Origin: Escallonia rubra
Taxonomy: Eukaryota; Streptophyta; Magnoliopsida; Escalloniales; Escalloniaceae
Assembly (NCBI GenBank): GCA_033065855.1
Contig: JAVXUO010002032.1
Coordinates: forward strand, 124,001-188,000
DNA length: 64,000 nucleotides
Direction of reading: 5' to 3'
Shown here: one piece after another, positions 35,251 to 47,069 of the stretch
How the letters are laid out: the number at the start of each line of letters is the position of its first letter
How positions within the stretch are numbered: the stretch's first letter is position 1
The notes under the pieces: generated by a model
The model's database searches: none
Seen by the model: the letters and a program-made list of their open reading frames with translations, nothing else
Told to the model about the DNA's origin: nothing
Made by a program: the position numbers and the translations under genes

Positions 35251-36110
35251 TTATCCTCTCAAATCAATTTTAATTTTGCACAAAAAATAAACCTGGAAGC
35301 TCTTGATACCACTTGTAAGCTCCTTCTTACAAGCAGTTATTTCTTCTTGGAGCTCCGTGACTTGTCCCTTGAGATCCTTGTGTCGTTGCACCTCCCACTT
35401 GGTGAGATCCTTGTCCCTCTCCTCGATCAAGTCATCTAGCTCCTCCGTGAACACATTGACTTTTCGTTCCAGCACAGTTAATCGACTGTCAACCTCCAAG
35501 TCATCTAATCTGTTGAAGATTAGCTCCACCTGACTTGCGACAGTCCACTGCACGTTCTCCTCATCGTCGATGTCGAGGTTTCAAAGTACCGCTCCAAGTG
35601 CCAAAAGAAGTTATTCACCTGCCTCGCCTCTCTCGTTCCATCGTATGATCTCGGCTCCGACGTTTTCTTTTGCCTTGGCTGCACCACAATACACCCCTAC
35701 CTCGTAGCTCTTGTAAGCTCTTTCTTACAATCAGCTAGTTCTTCTTGGAGCTCCGTGACTTGTCCCTTGAGGTCCTTCCGCCATTGCACCTCCCGCTTGG
35801 TGAAATGGGCGACCCTCTCCTCGATCAAGTCATCTAGCTCCTCCGCGAACACATCGACTTTCCACTTTAGCACATTTAATCGACTGTCTACCTCCAAGTC
35901 ATCTAATCTATTGAAGATTAGCTCCACCTAACTTGTGACAGTCCGCTGCACCTTATCCTCCTCGTCGATGTCGAGGGCTTCAAAGTACCGCTCTAAGTGC
36001 CAAAAGAAGTTATCCATCTACCTCGCATCTCTCGCTCCATCATGCGATCTCGGCTTCGGCATTTTCTTTCTCCTTGGCTGCACCGCGATACACCCCTGTC
36101 TCGCGCTAGA
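35251..36110 (-). pseudogene. Duplicated gag-like coiled-coil block
   Basis: Two tandem units of about 398 bp (about 35310-35707 and 35708-36105), each starting with hairpin CTTGTAAG...CTTACAAG. Each encodes on the minus strand ELIFNRLDDLEVDSRL followed by a heptad-rich helix ending CKKEL. Open segments are 35251-35553 and 35697-35927. Same arrangement as 17431-18177, where unit 2 is shorter. Confidence 0.6.
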
Positions 36111-36139
36111 AGTTGCATTCGTATTCAACATATGTGCTT

Positions 36140-36239
36140 AATTGACTACCACATCTCTACTAATCAACTTCTTCTTGGACACTGAATCCCATAACATGTA
36201 TCCTTTTACTCCTTCCTCATACCCAAGGAATATACATTC
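36140..36239 (-). pseudogene. Copia pol fragment (integrase-RT spacer region)
   Basis: Minus-strand translation gives CIFLGYEEGVKGYMLWD followed by SRDVVV, the well-known motif after the copia integrase (FLGY...KGY.L.D...SRDV). Only about 33 codons remain. It supports a copia origin for the surrounding element. Confidence 0.75.
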
Positions 36240-36296
36240 CATTGACTCAGGCTTATTCCCCAGCAAAGGCTTGAGGAATCCTTGTTGCATAAGAAT

Positions 36297-36530
36297 AGTC
36301 ATGGAAGAGGCAGAGGTCGATCTAGAAGCAGAAATCTAGGACATGGAAAAGACAGGTCTAAGTCTCGTGGAAAGCAGGACAAGTCCAATATTGAATGCTA
36401 GTATTGTAAAGAAATTGGTCACATTGTAAGAAAATGTCCAGAAAGGAAGGAGAAGAAGTAGGAAAGAAAGTGTCCAGAAAGGAAGGAGAAGAAGTAGGAA
36501 AGAAAGTGTCCAGAAAGGAAGAAGATTCCT
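36297..36530 (+). pseudogene. Gag zinc-knuckle end in opposite orientation, with 36-bp minisatellite
   Basis: Plus-strand copy of the gag C-terminus: GRGRGRSRSRN-like segment, then a CCHC knuckle whose Trp codon is TAG (36399-36401), ending ERKEKK. After it the unit gtccagaaaggaaggagaag-aagtaggaaagaaagt (36 bp) is repeated about three times (36435-36525). The LTR-like end follows. Confidence 0.7.
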
Positions 36531-36683
36531 TTGAATAGGAAAACAGTTGAGAGAAACACGTGAGGGAATGTAGTAAATCTGACTTGTGCAAAATAGATTT
36601 GAGTTCTCTCAGTTTTCTTGTGTTCTCTTGTTTAGTTATCGTGTTCCATACATATTTATCTAGAGTGATTTCGTAACATATAT

Positions 36684-38759
36684 CATTTATAATTTCTGAT
36701 TGTTAGGTGTATATTTCCTAGAGCTGTCTATATATATCTTGTTTCACAACCACTATTAAGGTTCCCGCTACTGTTTTAGGTCCTTGCGGTGTAAAATCAA
36801 CAGCGGGCTTTCAGACCACAATAGTAACTCCAAAACATGGATGTCATCAAGGACCGTCTTTCCTTTGTCAATTTTCTCAACAAAATCATATGTGCTCCAA
36901 AACAGATTCTTATTTCAAGCATTTTCTTACGTTTTCTTCAGTTTGATTATGGGTATCCATGTTTTCCAGCTTGTACAATCTCTTGATCCAGCCATATACA
37001 TACATGATGAGTATTTGAAATGTTAAGCCACGATGCGGTTGTACTAATCATGATTTGCACCTATCAATATTCCAAAACTGAAAGCACGGTTGAGTAGGTT
37101 AACCGACCCTAATTCAGTTGGAACTTGTAATCAAAGAGATCTTATGTACGTAGCAACTTTAAACTACATGAGAAGAAGTCAAACAAAAAGGTAATCTGAA
37201 CTGGAATTCTGAACAACCCTTTACTAGAAAATCTTACTAGAGCTTACTGCTATATGTGTAAGACAGTGCTAAAAGCAGCTTGTTTTTGTTGCGAGTTTGA
37301 TGTTTTGTTGTATGATGTACAAGTTTTTAATGCAAATGGACCTAGAGATGCTAGACTTAGGAGTTGGCATTGATGATGTGCAAGTTCTTGATACATTTGT
37401 GAATGCATGGGATTCGTCTAGTAGTGTTTGAACAAAATTCTATAGGGTTAGCGATGGTTTTCTTGAACAATGTGAAGTTGTCTGAGAGTCTATGATGTGT
37501 CCTAACAAGATGTTTTAGATTTCTTGAATTATGAAATATGGATCTTGATAATGTTATTAATAGTTTTATGAATGTGTTTTATTCTTCGACTTTAGTCTTG
37601 GTTTTGCATAGGCCCTTGTTTATATAAATTGCAAAAAAAGGAAAATAGATACATATGGAGACGGCGGTGGCTCCACCATTAAAATCTTCTTAATTATTCA
37701 CATAATTAATAACATATCCAGGCAGTCGATGCTGCCAACATAAGTCTATTTAGTTAAAAATTAATAATCCAAAAAATCATGTAAATGCGGTCAGTACTGT
37801 TGCCAATAACCATTTAGTTGTTTTTCAAATTAAAAAATAGTTAGCTATGGTGGCATCTACGACCGCCGGCTAAGATAGCCACAGCCGGTGAAAGGAGATT
37901 TGGGGGTGGATAAAGGGAGAGCAATACCGGCGTTTGCTTGATATTAATTTGACAGCAACAAAATATACAGTTACCAATATATGACTTCCATGACATTAAT
38001 TAAAATCTACAAATCTGCTGGAATGATCAATGTAGAGAAAAGGAAAGTTCAAATGAAATACATAGTAAGAAAATATCACTTGACTTGTAATCACTAGGAA
38101 TATCCAACGGATACAACTCATTCTTCAATTTGCATTATTAGTACTATAATAACAAAATGGAATCTCATGCATGTACATTGCTTTTCTTGCGGTCATGTAA
38201 GTCTCAAGGTTACAAAGCGGCAAAAGGAACCCAAAAAAAAAAAAAAAACCTGCTCCTAGAAGCCAAGAAAAAGACTGCATGGTTTTGATGGCTATGAAAA
38301 GAGACTTAAGAGTCAATTCCAAGAGATATAAAAAAGTGAAATGGAAGGCATATGTGTTGCTATGCAATATAGAAGTTCTCCATGGCAATTAATAAAAAAG
38401 AACCATTATACCCCTTATTTACATTTAATTCGTTAAGGGTAAAGAGGTCATTTGTCTATAATTTACAACCCCAATCTGACCTTAAGTCTTTTCTCTTTCT
38501 CCCCCAGCAGGCACCACCATCCCTGAGACGTTAGACGTCAACACCATGACGTCAGACGTTGATAGCTCAATGGCAGTCCCTAATGGTTTTCCCGTCGGTG
38601 GGATTCAAGGACAATATTTAGGGGGGTGGGGGTGTTTCCATTCAATCTTGCTTCCTCGCCACCACCTCCGTGCTCTGCCGATGATAGTGACGGTTGGGTA
38701 AGAAAGTGACAATTAGAGTTTGTAACACTTAAAAATGAAGTTACCTATTTACCCGTAAT
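36684..38759. other. No gene seen
   Basis: 36684-36745 is the tail of R1 (gattgttaggtgtatatttcc). The rest has no supported coding region, RNA gene or clear repeat structure. A TGACGTCA palindrome occurs near 38549 amid several GACGTC/GACGTT words. A-rich run near 38230-38247. Confidence 0.4.
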
Positions 38760-39290
38760 TAGACTGTATACGAACCGAGTTCGAGCCAAACAGAGATATG
38801 TTCAAACACGTTTGTTTAGTTTTAGGCCATGTTCGTATTCGTGTTCGTTTAATCTTCAAAATATTGTTTGAACTCGTTTGCGGTTCGTTTCACAAAACTC
38901 GTATTCGGCTCGAGTTCGTTCGTTTATCTATAAGAACGAAACTTGAACTTGAAAACTCGTATTCTCGTTCAAAACAATTATTTCTAAACCAGAAGTACAC
39001 CTTACTTGATTTTATTGTCTATAGTGTTTCCAAGTTTAAACTAACTTATACTATAATTAAGTTATATGACTTTTGGATTTTGAACATATAATAATTAAGT
39101 TATTATTCAGACGAGCTGTTCACGAACACATTCGTGAACACATTAAAATGTCCTGCTCGGCTCGTTTAATAAACTAGCTTTAATATTTTGTTTATGTTCG
39201 GTTCGTATATTATACAAAAGAACATGAACGAGTTCTTTGGGGAACGAACCACGAGCAGTTCATGAACAACTCGGTTCATTTACAGTCCTA
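38760..39290. mobile_element. 531-bp MITE with 8-bp TSD (hAT-like)
   Basis: TIRs TAGACTGTATACGAACCGAG (left) and the inverted form of TAGGACTGTAAATGAACCGAG (right). It is flanked by direct repeats CCCGTAAT (38752-38759 and 39291-39298). The 8-bp TSD suggests hAT-type mobilisation. The interior is rich in gttcg/cgaac words and has no coding capacity. Confidence 0.8.
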
Positions 39291-39639
39291 CCCGTAATGA
39301 ACTAATTCATTTAGAATTGCTATGAGGGCATAAATTCTTTCTGGTTCGATGCCATAAAGAAGTTCTTTGTGACATAGTCAAATATTTGTTTTTTTCTTGT
39401 ATAGAAAAAAATAACAAGTGAAAAATTGAAAAAGAGAAGAGAAAAAATTAAACCTGATCGGACAATTTTGCCCCTAGCGGTTTTGCCTAGAAAGTTAGAA
39501 ATTTGGACGGAATTCTTTATTTATCGCGAAATGAAATTATAGACCCTTATGTTTAAAAAATACACTTTTGGACCCTTAGGTGAGACTTCGAGGTACATTC
39601 AGGGTACTAACGTATATTTAACCCTAAAATTAATCTCTT

Positions 39640-40318
39640 GTGTGAGGAAATTGATTTCCTTTGGACCATTAAGCAAGCAACTAGGCCAGGTTTGAGGAGC
39701 TTAACATGGATCTCTTTAGAAATTGCCTTGAGCGCGATGAGCATCGTTTAAGAGATGCCAAAATGATTAAGACCATGGTTCACGAAGTGGTTCTTGTTGG
39801 TGGGTCTACAAGAATCCCAAATGTGCAACAAATTCCGTAGGAGTTTTTCCATGGTAAGGAGCTGTGTAAGAGCATCAACCAAGATGAGGCCGAAGCCTAT
39901 GATGCTACTGCTCTGGCTGCTATAATGGACGGGAGGGTTCATGAGATGGTGCTATTAGACGTCACACCTCTATCTTTTGGTGTTGAGGTTACAGGCGGTA
40001 TTGTGAATGTTCTAATTCCAAGGAACACTCCGATACCCACCAAGAAGGAGAAAATCTTTAGCACCGAAAGTGACAACCAAACTCATGTATTCATTGGAAT
40101 GTTTGAAGGTGAAAGGACAAGAACCAAAGACAACAACTAGTTGGGTGAGTTTAATTACATGCTCTAGCTTTCCTCCTGCCCCGAGGGGTGTTTAAAAGAT
40201 CAAGGAATGCTTCGAGATAGATGCCAATGATATCTTGAATGTATCAGCTAAGGTCCTGATCAACCACCGGCGAGAAGCAGAAAATCACTATCACCAATGA
40301 CCAGGGGCGGATCCAGAA
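39640..40318 (+). pseudogene. HSP70 copy C, decayed fragment
   Basis: Plus-strand remnants in order: GIDF-like segment (39645), [16 protein letters not shown] (about 39690), [18 protein letters not shown] (39778), a TAG at 39837-39839, [20 protein letters not shown], then [13 protein letters not shown] and [16 protein letters not shown]. It stops at 40138-40140 and continues out of frame to ITITNDQGR at about 40315. It corresponds to the end of the ATPase domain and the first half of the substrate domain. The short linker (MVLLD) is like copies A and B, so it is of the same clade. It ends where hAT-type sequence starts. Confidence 0.85.
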
Positions 40319-40504
40319 AGTCTAATCCGGGGGGGGGGGGGGGGGCAAAAAGACATAAAAAAAATTGATGACTAACTAAATGAATGAAGAAGGTTCAAGT
40401 TTCCATAAACCATGAAAAATGAAAGACACTAAGATTAAAAGTAGTTCATCAAGGTTTCACAAAACAAGAAAAGTAACTCTGTACATTGATAATTAAAGCA
40501 GAAC

Positions 40505-40885
40505 TCAACGTTCTTTATAGTCACGAAAATCAGCAATGATCGAGTCTATATTAAACGTTTCCACAATATCTTTCTCAATGTGCACAATCAAAGAATCCGT
40601 GAGAAAATCATCATCCATCTTATTTCGGAGTTGAGTTTTGACCATCTTTATAGCCGAAAATGCTCGTTCAGTAGTTGCAGTAGATACCGGAAGAGTAAGT
40701 ACAAGCCTGACCAACCTACTAATAAGTGGATAGATCATTGATTTCCTGATTTTCACAAGCCATGGAGAAAGCTCAGATATAGTTGACAAATGACAAAAAT
40801 CGGGATGTTGAGCAACATTGAGCTTATAAAGTTGTAACTCCATCTTCAAGTGCAGTTTTTCTTGCTCAGTAAAGTCGTCAGGATA
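40505..40885 (-). pseudogene. hAT transposase C-terminal dimerisation domain, copy 1
   Basis: Encodes PDDFTEQEKLHLKMELQLY, LVLTLPVSTATTERAFSAIK and LRNKMDDDFLTDSLIVHIE, the conserved hAT C-terminal dimerisation region (TERAFSA...LRN.M...L..L). The frame continues directly from 45030 once the CACTA element is discounted, so only the insertion breaks it. The stop follows YKER at 40505. Confidence 0.85.
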
Positions 40886-43800
40886 CACTACAAGAAAATT
40901 GCCTATTAGCGACGGAATTTAGCGATGGAATGAATTTCGTCGCTAAAAGCCACCTTTTCCGACGGAATTGGGCGATGGAATTAGGTTCCGTCACAATTAT
41001 GACTCTAAAAATGCTGGAGGGAAAAAATGGGCGACGGAAGTTTCTGTCACAAATGATTTAGCGACGGAATTTGGTGACGGATTTCACCGACGGAATTATT
41101 TTCATCGGTAAAGGTATTATTTTAATTTTTAATAACAGAAAAATATTTTTACTAATTATTGAAAATAGTAAAATTTACATATAATAAACATAAAGAAAAA
41201 AAAAACATCATCAAAGGGTTTTCGTAGGCCAAAAGAACAGAACAGGAGAGCTTGGCGCCGCCATCCCGCCCACCCCCATCGTTGTTGTGGAGCAACCCTT
41301 CGCGCGAGCCATCATCACTCCCACTTTGAAGGTTTGTGCGAAGCCCCCTTACGGCTGATAGAAATTTTCTGTACGTTTGGTTACTACCTGTTACGGCTTT
41401 GATTTTTGGTATAATCAAATTAGGGTTCTTAATTCAATACGTTTGGGTCTTCAATCTTCCGATCTTCCTCTGAGTCTCATCTTCTTGCCAAGTAATTTCT
41501 TCCTCTCACTCTCACGTCTCAACTCTTTCTCTAGTTTTAATTCTAGATCTTGTGATAATCCCTTTTGATATTTTGGGTTTGCGTATTGAATTGTCGATTT
41601 GCTTATATATATGAGCTCTAGATTTTTGTGATAATCTCTTTTTAGTATGGTGGTTTTGTTTGTTTAGGACCATTTATACAAGATCTTGGTTTGCACTGCA
41701 CATGTTTGATATAATGTCTTGTGTTCACTTCAAGGACATAATGTCCACAATTTCTATCTTGCTTTTGTTTTTTCTAAACCCTTGTAAAAACTGTTACTGT
41801 TGATATAATGAGAGTGAAAATTTCTCATTTGTGTTTTCGCAATGCTGTTGGTCTATTACTAGTCAAAACTGGGCATGGAACCTTGTGATTTGGATCATCA
41901 AATGCTTGGTATAACAGAATGTTAAAGCATGATTCTGGTAGCCAGCCCAGATACCTGGGAATTGGAAGTAGGAATTAAATAGGATTCAATTCGATTACAT
42001 GGTTGGTTACAGAGTGCTCGTGGACCTTTTCGGCATGATTGGAATAGTTTGACACCATAGGAAACTTTTGCAATTCACCCTGTATCTAGAACAAGGCTAT
42101 TACTTGTTCTTTCTATACTAAACATTAGTCAATCCCCCCAAAATGTTTGCTTGAGTAACATAATTCTAAAAACCCTTTTATAGAATCTTCTGCAGAATCC
42201 ATCTATTCCCTATTAGTCCTGTTACCATAACTGTTGAGCTTAGAAAGATGAATAAACATATTTCAATGAGCACAAAGCAATTCATGGAGCTATACACGAT
42301 GTACATTATCAAAGCAGTACATGATGTAATGAAAGGAGTCTATTCCCTCAAGATGAATATGTTAGCATGTTACTTTAGCAAATCACTCATCAGCCTTCTA
42401 TCTATTGATTTTTCTTTTTACTATCTGAGGACTACTCATTGTCAATTACAGTATGTGAGGATGATATGTTGGAAGTAAGAACTTCTGGCTATGGTATTAC
42501 ATTCTCAGCTTGATTATCATTCCTATGTGGATGCTGGCCTGCCAGTTAAAGTTCTTATGCGTTGCTTTTTCCATTCTTTGCCTAATTTTCCTCGGGAAAC
42601 AGTAAGGAAATATTACATCTATGAGCTAAGCATCGAACCTCTTAAGGAACACATTCACCAAATAGGAAACATGGCATCTCTTAGTGATTTCTTTTAAGAT
42701 GGGGTTCTAGTCCAACATAGATGTAGTTCTACATCTTAGTCTCAGATCAACTAGATCTTACTTAAAAGTGAACTAAAAGTCTTCCTTTACACTTTGGTAA
42801 TTCATTGCCTTATAGTCCACTAGCTTGTACTGGCATGTAGGGAATAACTTATATGACAAAGCAAGCACTCTTAATAGAACTTAGTACCATCACATATCCT
42901 GGTTGATCCTAGTCTTGGTTGGGACCTTGACCAAAGTTAATAGTCACTTAAGACAAATAAGTCTTTACACCTGAAGCATTTGATGCTTCAAATATTTTAT
43001 ATGCCACGTGCTTTCCCCCCTGTTATATGCCATTGGATAAGTAGATGCTTCTAACTGGTTCATTGTAACCAATAACTACTTATACAAGTTTGCATTGGAG
43101 TCGTGATCCAGGTATTTTTGTTGGCTCTGTTAGATTGGTGAAGTTGTGCCTTGGAGCCATGGTGTAGGAGTGGTTCTACTTCATTATAAGAACTTATTGT
43201 TAAGTCAAGGGCTCTCAGAGCCCTGGGCCTTGTTCCCTATTCATATAGCCCTTGTACAACTGTGGAAAGCTATACGCGCCCCCATTTCAAGGATTTTTTG
43301 TTTTTATTAATACTAGTTATCGATACAAAAATAATGAAATGAAAGGATAAAACAAGGAGATTCAGATACTGCCAATTAAACACATATACATAATGTAAGG
43401 TTGATACAATTTCGCATTGCTGGACTAAGAAATGAATATTTATCCTTCTTTTTGGACCAAACAAGGATGTGAAGATTGTTGGGCAATGTTTAAATGTGAT
43501 GTAAGCATGAAACGAAGAGCAGACATACTACGAGGATCGTAACCATCGCCACTAGATTTTGTCGTTTGATATCGATCGGCTAGGGTGTGCTCTGCTAGGC
43601 ATTTGAGTACAAGATAGTTTAACTCTCCGACTCTCTGAAGTAATTCGTACTTGTGAAAAACAATATTTATTGATGTTGCATATAGGTTGGAACTAAGCAA
43701 TACTCAGCAGAAACGAAGAAACAAAAATAAATGGACAAAGAACCAAACTATGTAACTGATTAGCCTTTTACTAACTCATGTGTGACTAGTTTCTGCGATG

Positions 43801-45029
43801 TATGTAAACCTGTGTTAGAACGCTTCCAACCAAAGTTTCAATGTAATTTATGCAATCTCATGATGTGCATAACTACGCGAGTACCTCGGACCTCCATTTC
43901 CACGAGGTCCAGTAATTTTGGATCATCGATTGCATCAACTTTATTTATAAAACACACAAGTGATGGGACACCAACCTATAAGCACCTTATCAAATGTGTA
44001 TTGGGTCATCAAAGAGTACTGATGCATAAGCTATCTTTTAATTATTTTGTATTAGGTGCCAGTTTGTTTGACTCATATATTTTAGGTTGGATTCATGGTT
44101 AGGCTTGGTTATGCAAGTACATTGATACATCCTTTAACATGTATTTAATTGCTTTGTTACAGGCCGAAGTTACCGCGACTGATGCTACTGAGGATGGCAA
44201 TGATGAAATGTTCGAAGAGCTTGGTGGATGATTGCCTTATGTGACCAGATTTGACGTTGCATTTTTTGGGATATTTGTTTATTTTGGTAACCAAGCAACT
44301 GGTTGATTTAGATGCATTAACTCAATCGTTAACTTTTAGTGGTATTCAATAAATGCTGAATATTTGTTATCTTCAGTTCATTGTCGGATGTTGGATTAAT
44401 ATTGTCACAGGTTGTTGCATTAATTAAGAATAGTATAATCTATTATGCATATTTAATAATTTTTATTTTCAAAATATTTAGCTCCTAAATATGATTTTTG
44501 CAACGGAATTAGCGATGGAAAAAATCATTAGCACCTAAATATGGTTTTTGCGACGAAAAATTCCTAAATATGCATTTTTTGCGACATAAATTAACGGCGG
44601 AAAAAAAATATTAAGCTCCAAAAGATGGTTTTTGCGACGGAATTAGCGACGAAAAAGTTTATTTAGCTCCAAAATATGATTTTGCGACGGAATTAGCGAC
44701 GGAATTTCTGTCGCTAATGGTAATTTTTTAAAAAATGCATAAAAATATATTTATATTTCATTTATATATTTTTAAAAAAGTTAATTTTCTCAAAATAGTA
44801 AAATATTTTTAGCGATGGAATTTTCGTCGCTAAAGGATGACCAATTCCGTCGCTAATGACAAAGGCATTACTGATTGAACACTAATTTCGTCGATAAAAC
44901 CTTTAGCGACGAGGGTTTAGGCGAAAGAACTTTAGCGATGGAATTTCCGTCGCTAAAGGCTTTACCGATGGAATTTTCATATTTAGTGACATAATTTTTC
45001 CGACGCTAATTGTTATTTTTCTTGTAGTG
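40886..45029. mobile_element. CACTA (En/Spm-type) non-autonomous element
   Basis: 4,144 bp with ends CACTACAAGAAAA... and ...TTTTTCTTGTAGTG, flanked by the 3-bp TSD ATA (40883-40885, 45030-45032). Dense subterminal repeats of TTTAGCGACGGAATT in both orientations lie at 40905-41110 and 44495-45015, as expected for transposase-binding repeats. The 3-kb interior has no recognisable transposase. Scattered short exon-like stretches (for example about 44165-44231, ending in an acidic peptide) may be remnants of a captured gene or decayed transposon gene. Confidence 0.92.
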
Positions 45030-46472
45030 ATAAAACTTGTCAACAAGCATGCAAAGATCATCACTTCTTAAATTTTGATGCATTTCTCTAGGATCCAAAG
45101 CAGAACTGAGAGTAAGTAGCTCTACTGCATTGTCGTTAAATCTATAATTCAGCTCCTTCAATTGGAAATCAATTGCAGCATTAAATATATTCACTCGATA
45201 ATGCTGCTCAACTGTAATTGCTTCTGGTTGATGACGAGCGTTACCCTTTTTTCCAACAAAAATAGCAGTCATATTTGGGACATTTACTCCATGACGCTCA
45301 CAAAACGTTTTCACAGTGATGAGCAACTCTTCCCATCCATCATCTCTCAACTTTTGAATAAGTGCTTTGGTGGTTAAAACAAGGTGCATGGCATTAAGAA
45401 TGTCTTTTGACTTTCGTTGTAAAGCTTGACAAAGAACTTCAGTTATTTCAAAAAACGCTTTCATAAGATGCAAGATCAACACAAACTCAAAAGAATTCAA
45501 ACTTTCATAGGCTGTATTTGCCTGCAAACGTTGTTTAGAAGTATCCCCTACATCACCAATGGTACTTAAAACCACACTAGTTGTGTTGAACATTTTCATC
45601 AAGCTTGAAATAGCTTTCAAATGAGAACTCCAATGAGTATCACCAGCTCTTTGTAAAGTGCCAGTTTGGTTTAACCCAGTACCAGTTTCAAGCTCATCAA
45701 TAGCAATCAATTCTGCAATTTCACTAGCTTGAGCAGCTTTTAACTCATCAACACGCTTACAAGAAGCACCAACTGAGTTGAAAATAAGAGTTAATGTGTC
45801 AAAGAAGTCTTGAATTTGATCAATATCTTTAGACACTGCAACTAATGCTAGTTGCAAACGATGTGCAAAGCAATGGACGTAGTAAGCATATGGACATTCT
45901 TTAGCTACTAAAGCCTGTAAACCATTAAATTCTCCTCGCATGTTACTTGCCCCATCATATCCTTGGCCTCTGATGTTGTGGATGTTAATATCCTCATGAG
46001 AAAGAAGTGAAAATAATTCATTCTTTAATGTTAAGGCCTTGGTGTCTGAAACATGAACAAGCCCAAAAAAATGCTCGTGAAGAAGGCCATCACTATCCAC
46101 AAATCTCAAGATAATTGCCATCTGTTCTTTCTTTGACTCATCACGAGCTTCATCAACAAGTACACAAAACTTTTCATCACCAATTTCTTTGGAAATTGCT
46201 TGTCTCACTTTCTTTGATACAACATGTAAGATTTGTTTTTGGATCATCAGTGATGTGTAAGAGGCATTGAGAGGGGCTTTATCTAAAATAACCTCTGCAA
46301 CATTCGCATTATACCTAGCAAATCTCTTCACCAATTCGATAAATTTTCCACGATTTTCAAATTTATACTCTCACCATGACCTCTAAGTGCACATCCTTGC
46401 AACGTGAGATATAGGACGGTGTCAATTGATGCTCTTAGTTCGCAATCGATTGGCTTCTATTTGCTAAGAAGT
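45030..46472 (-). pseudogene. hAT transposase core (DUF4371/TTF-type, ZMYM1-like), copy 1
   Basis: Open from 46334 to the CACTA insertion. Motifs: CVLVDEARDESKKEQMAI, GQGYDGASNM (catalytic-type Asp), YYVHCFAHRLQLALV, and LSSALDPREMHQN before the insertion. Similarity to copy 2 continues upstream to 46473, but a base change in the run near 46355 breaks the frame, and beyond 46473 the LTR begins. Family: plant hAT transposases annotated as zinc finger MYM-type or TTF-type proteins. The N-terminal zinc-finger region is missing here. Confidence 0.85.
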
Positions 46473-47069
46473 TGTTTGCGTTGTTGGGCAAACTCACTAT
46501 CGATCGATGCGCCGGTGGCACGACCGATTAAAAGTGTAGGATCTTTTTTGCCCCTAGGGTATGGGGACTTCCCTGAAAGCGAGAAACTTTGACGAACATA
46601 TGAAAATTACAAGTAAAAGACTGCGCTCCCATAAATGACAAAGAGAGTTTCGATTGATTGTGAATGTTTACACAGCAATGTTTCCAAGTCTGGAAACTGA
46701 ACTTCCTATCGATGGCTGCAAAAGCCTCTAAAGTCTAAACAAAAGAAAGAAAAAGACTAATTTGTCTAGTTGATGATTGATTGTGTGTCATTTACTTCTT
46801 CTTTGACCCACTATATATACTAGAAGAATTGTAGAAAATAAATACCATTACAAGAAACTACCCACTCTACCCACTTAGAAAATAACTACCTACTAATAAG
46901 TAACCAACCACATTTATCCCTTATCAATAGGGACACATTTAAGAAGTTGGTTTCTTTCACTTCTTGAATCTTCCATTATCTCTTCAAAAATAATAAAAAG
47001 TAAATGTCATTTAGTGGCATTTAATCAAAGTGAACTTATTAGTGAAAAATATATTTTGTGGTGCAAACA
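46473..47069 (-). repeat. 3' LTR of a second minus-strand LTR retrotransposon
   Basis: 597 bp with ends TGTTTGCG...GTGCAAACA (inverted TGTTTGC/GCAAACA). A minus-strand TATA, GTATATATAG, lies at 46811-46820. A purine tract complement (ttgcccctggct) lies immediately right of 47069, the correct site for a minus-strand polypurine tract. It abuts hAT sequence at 46472. Confidence 0.7.

Larger units (their letters stand above)
34293..36678. mobile_element. Complete inverted-repeat gag element with TATAT TSD
   Basis: 2,386 bp, flanked by TATAT (34288-34292 and 36679-36683). The left end TGTTACGAAATCAC and the right end GTGATTTCGTAACA are inverted copies, and similarity continues about 150 bp inward as two LTR-like ends in opposite orientation. 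Each is preceded by the gag zinc-knuckle region of its own strand (minus on the left, plus on the right). A short copia pol piece and a duplicated coiled-coil block lie between. The R1 empty site at 4190-4194 confirms the insertion. There is no transposase, RT or integrase domain, so it must have moved with help from elsewhere. Confidence 0.8.

Noticed and set aside
38540..38575. TGACGTCA palindrome as a bZIP-controlled promoter
   Set aside because: No gene downstream. The same palindrome occurs in R1 copies, so it is probably incidental.
42248..42697. Possible small genes inside the CACTA element
   Set aside because: No domain and only short frames; noted only as a possible captured fragment.
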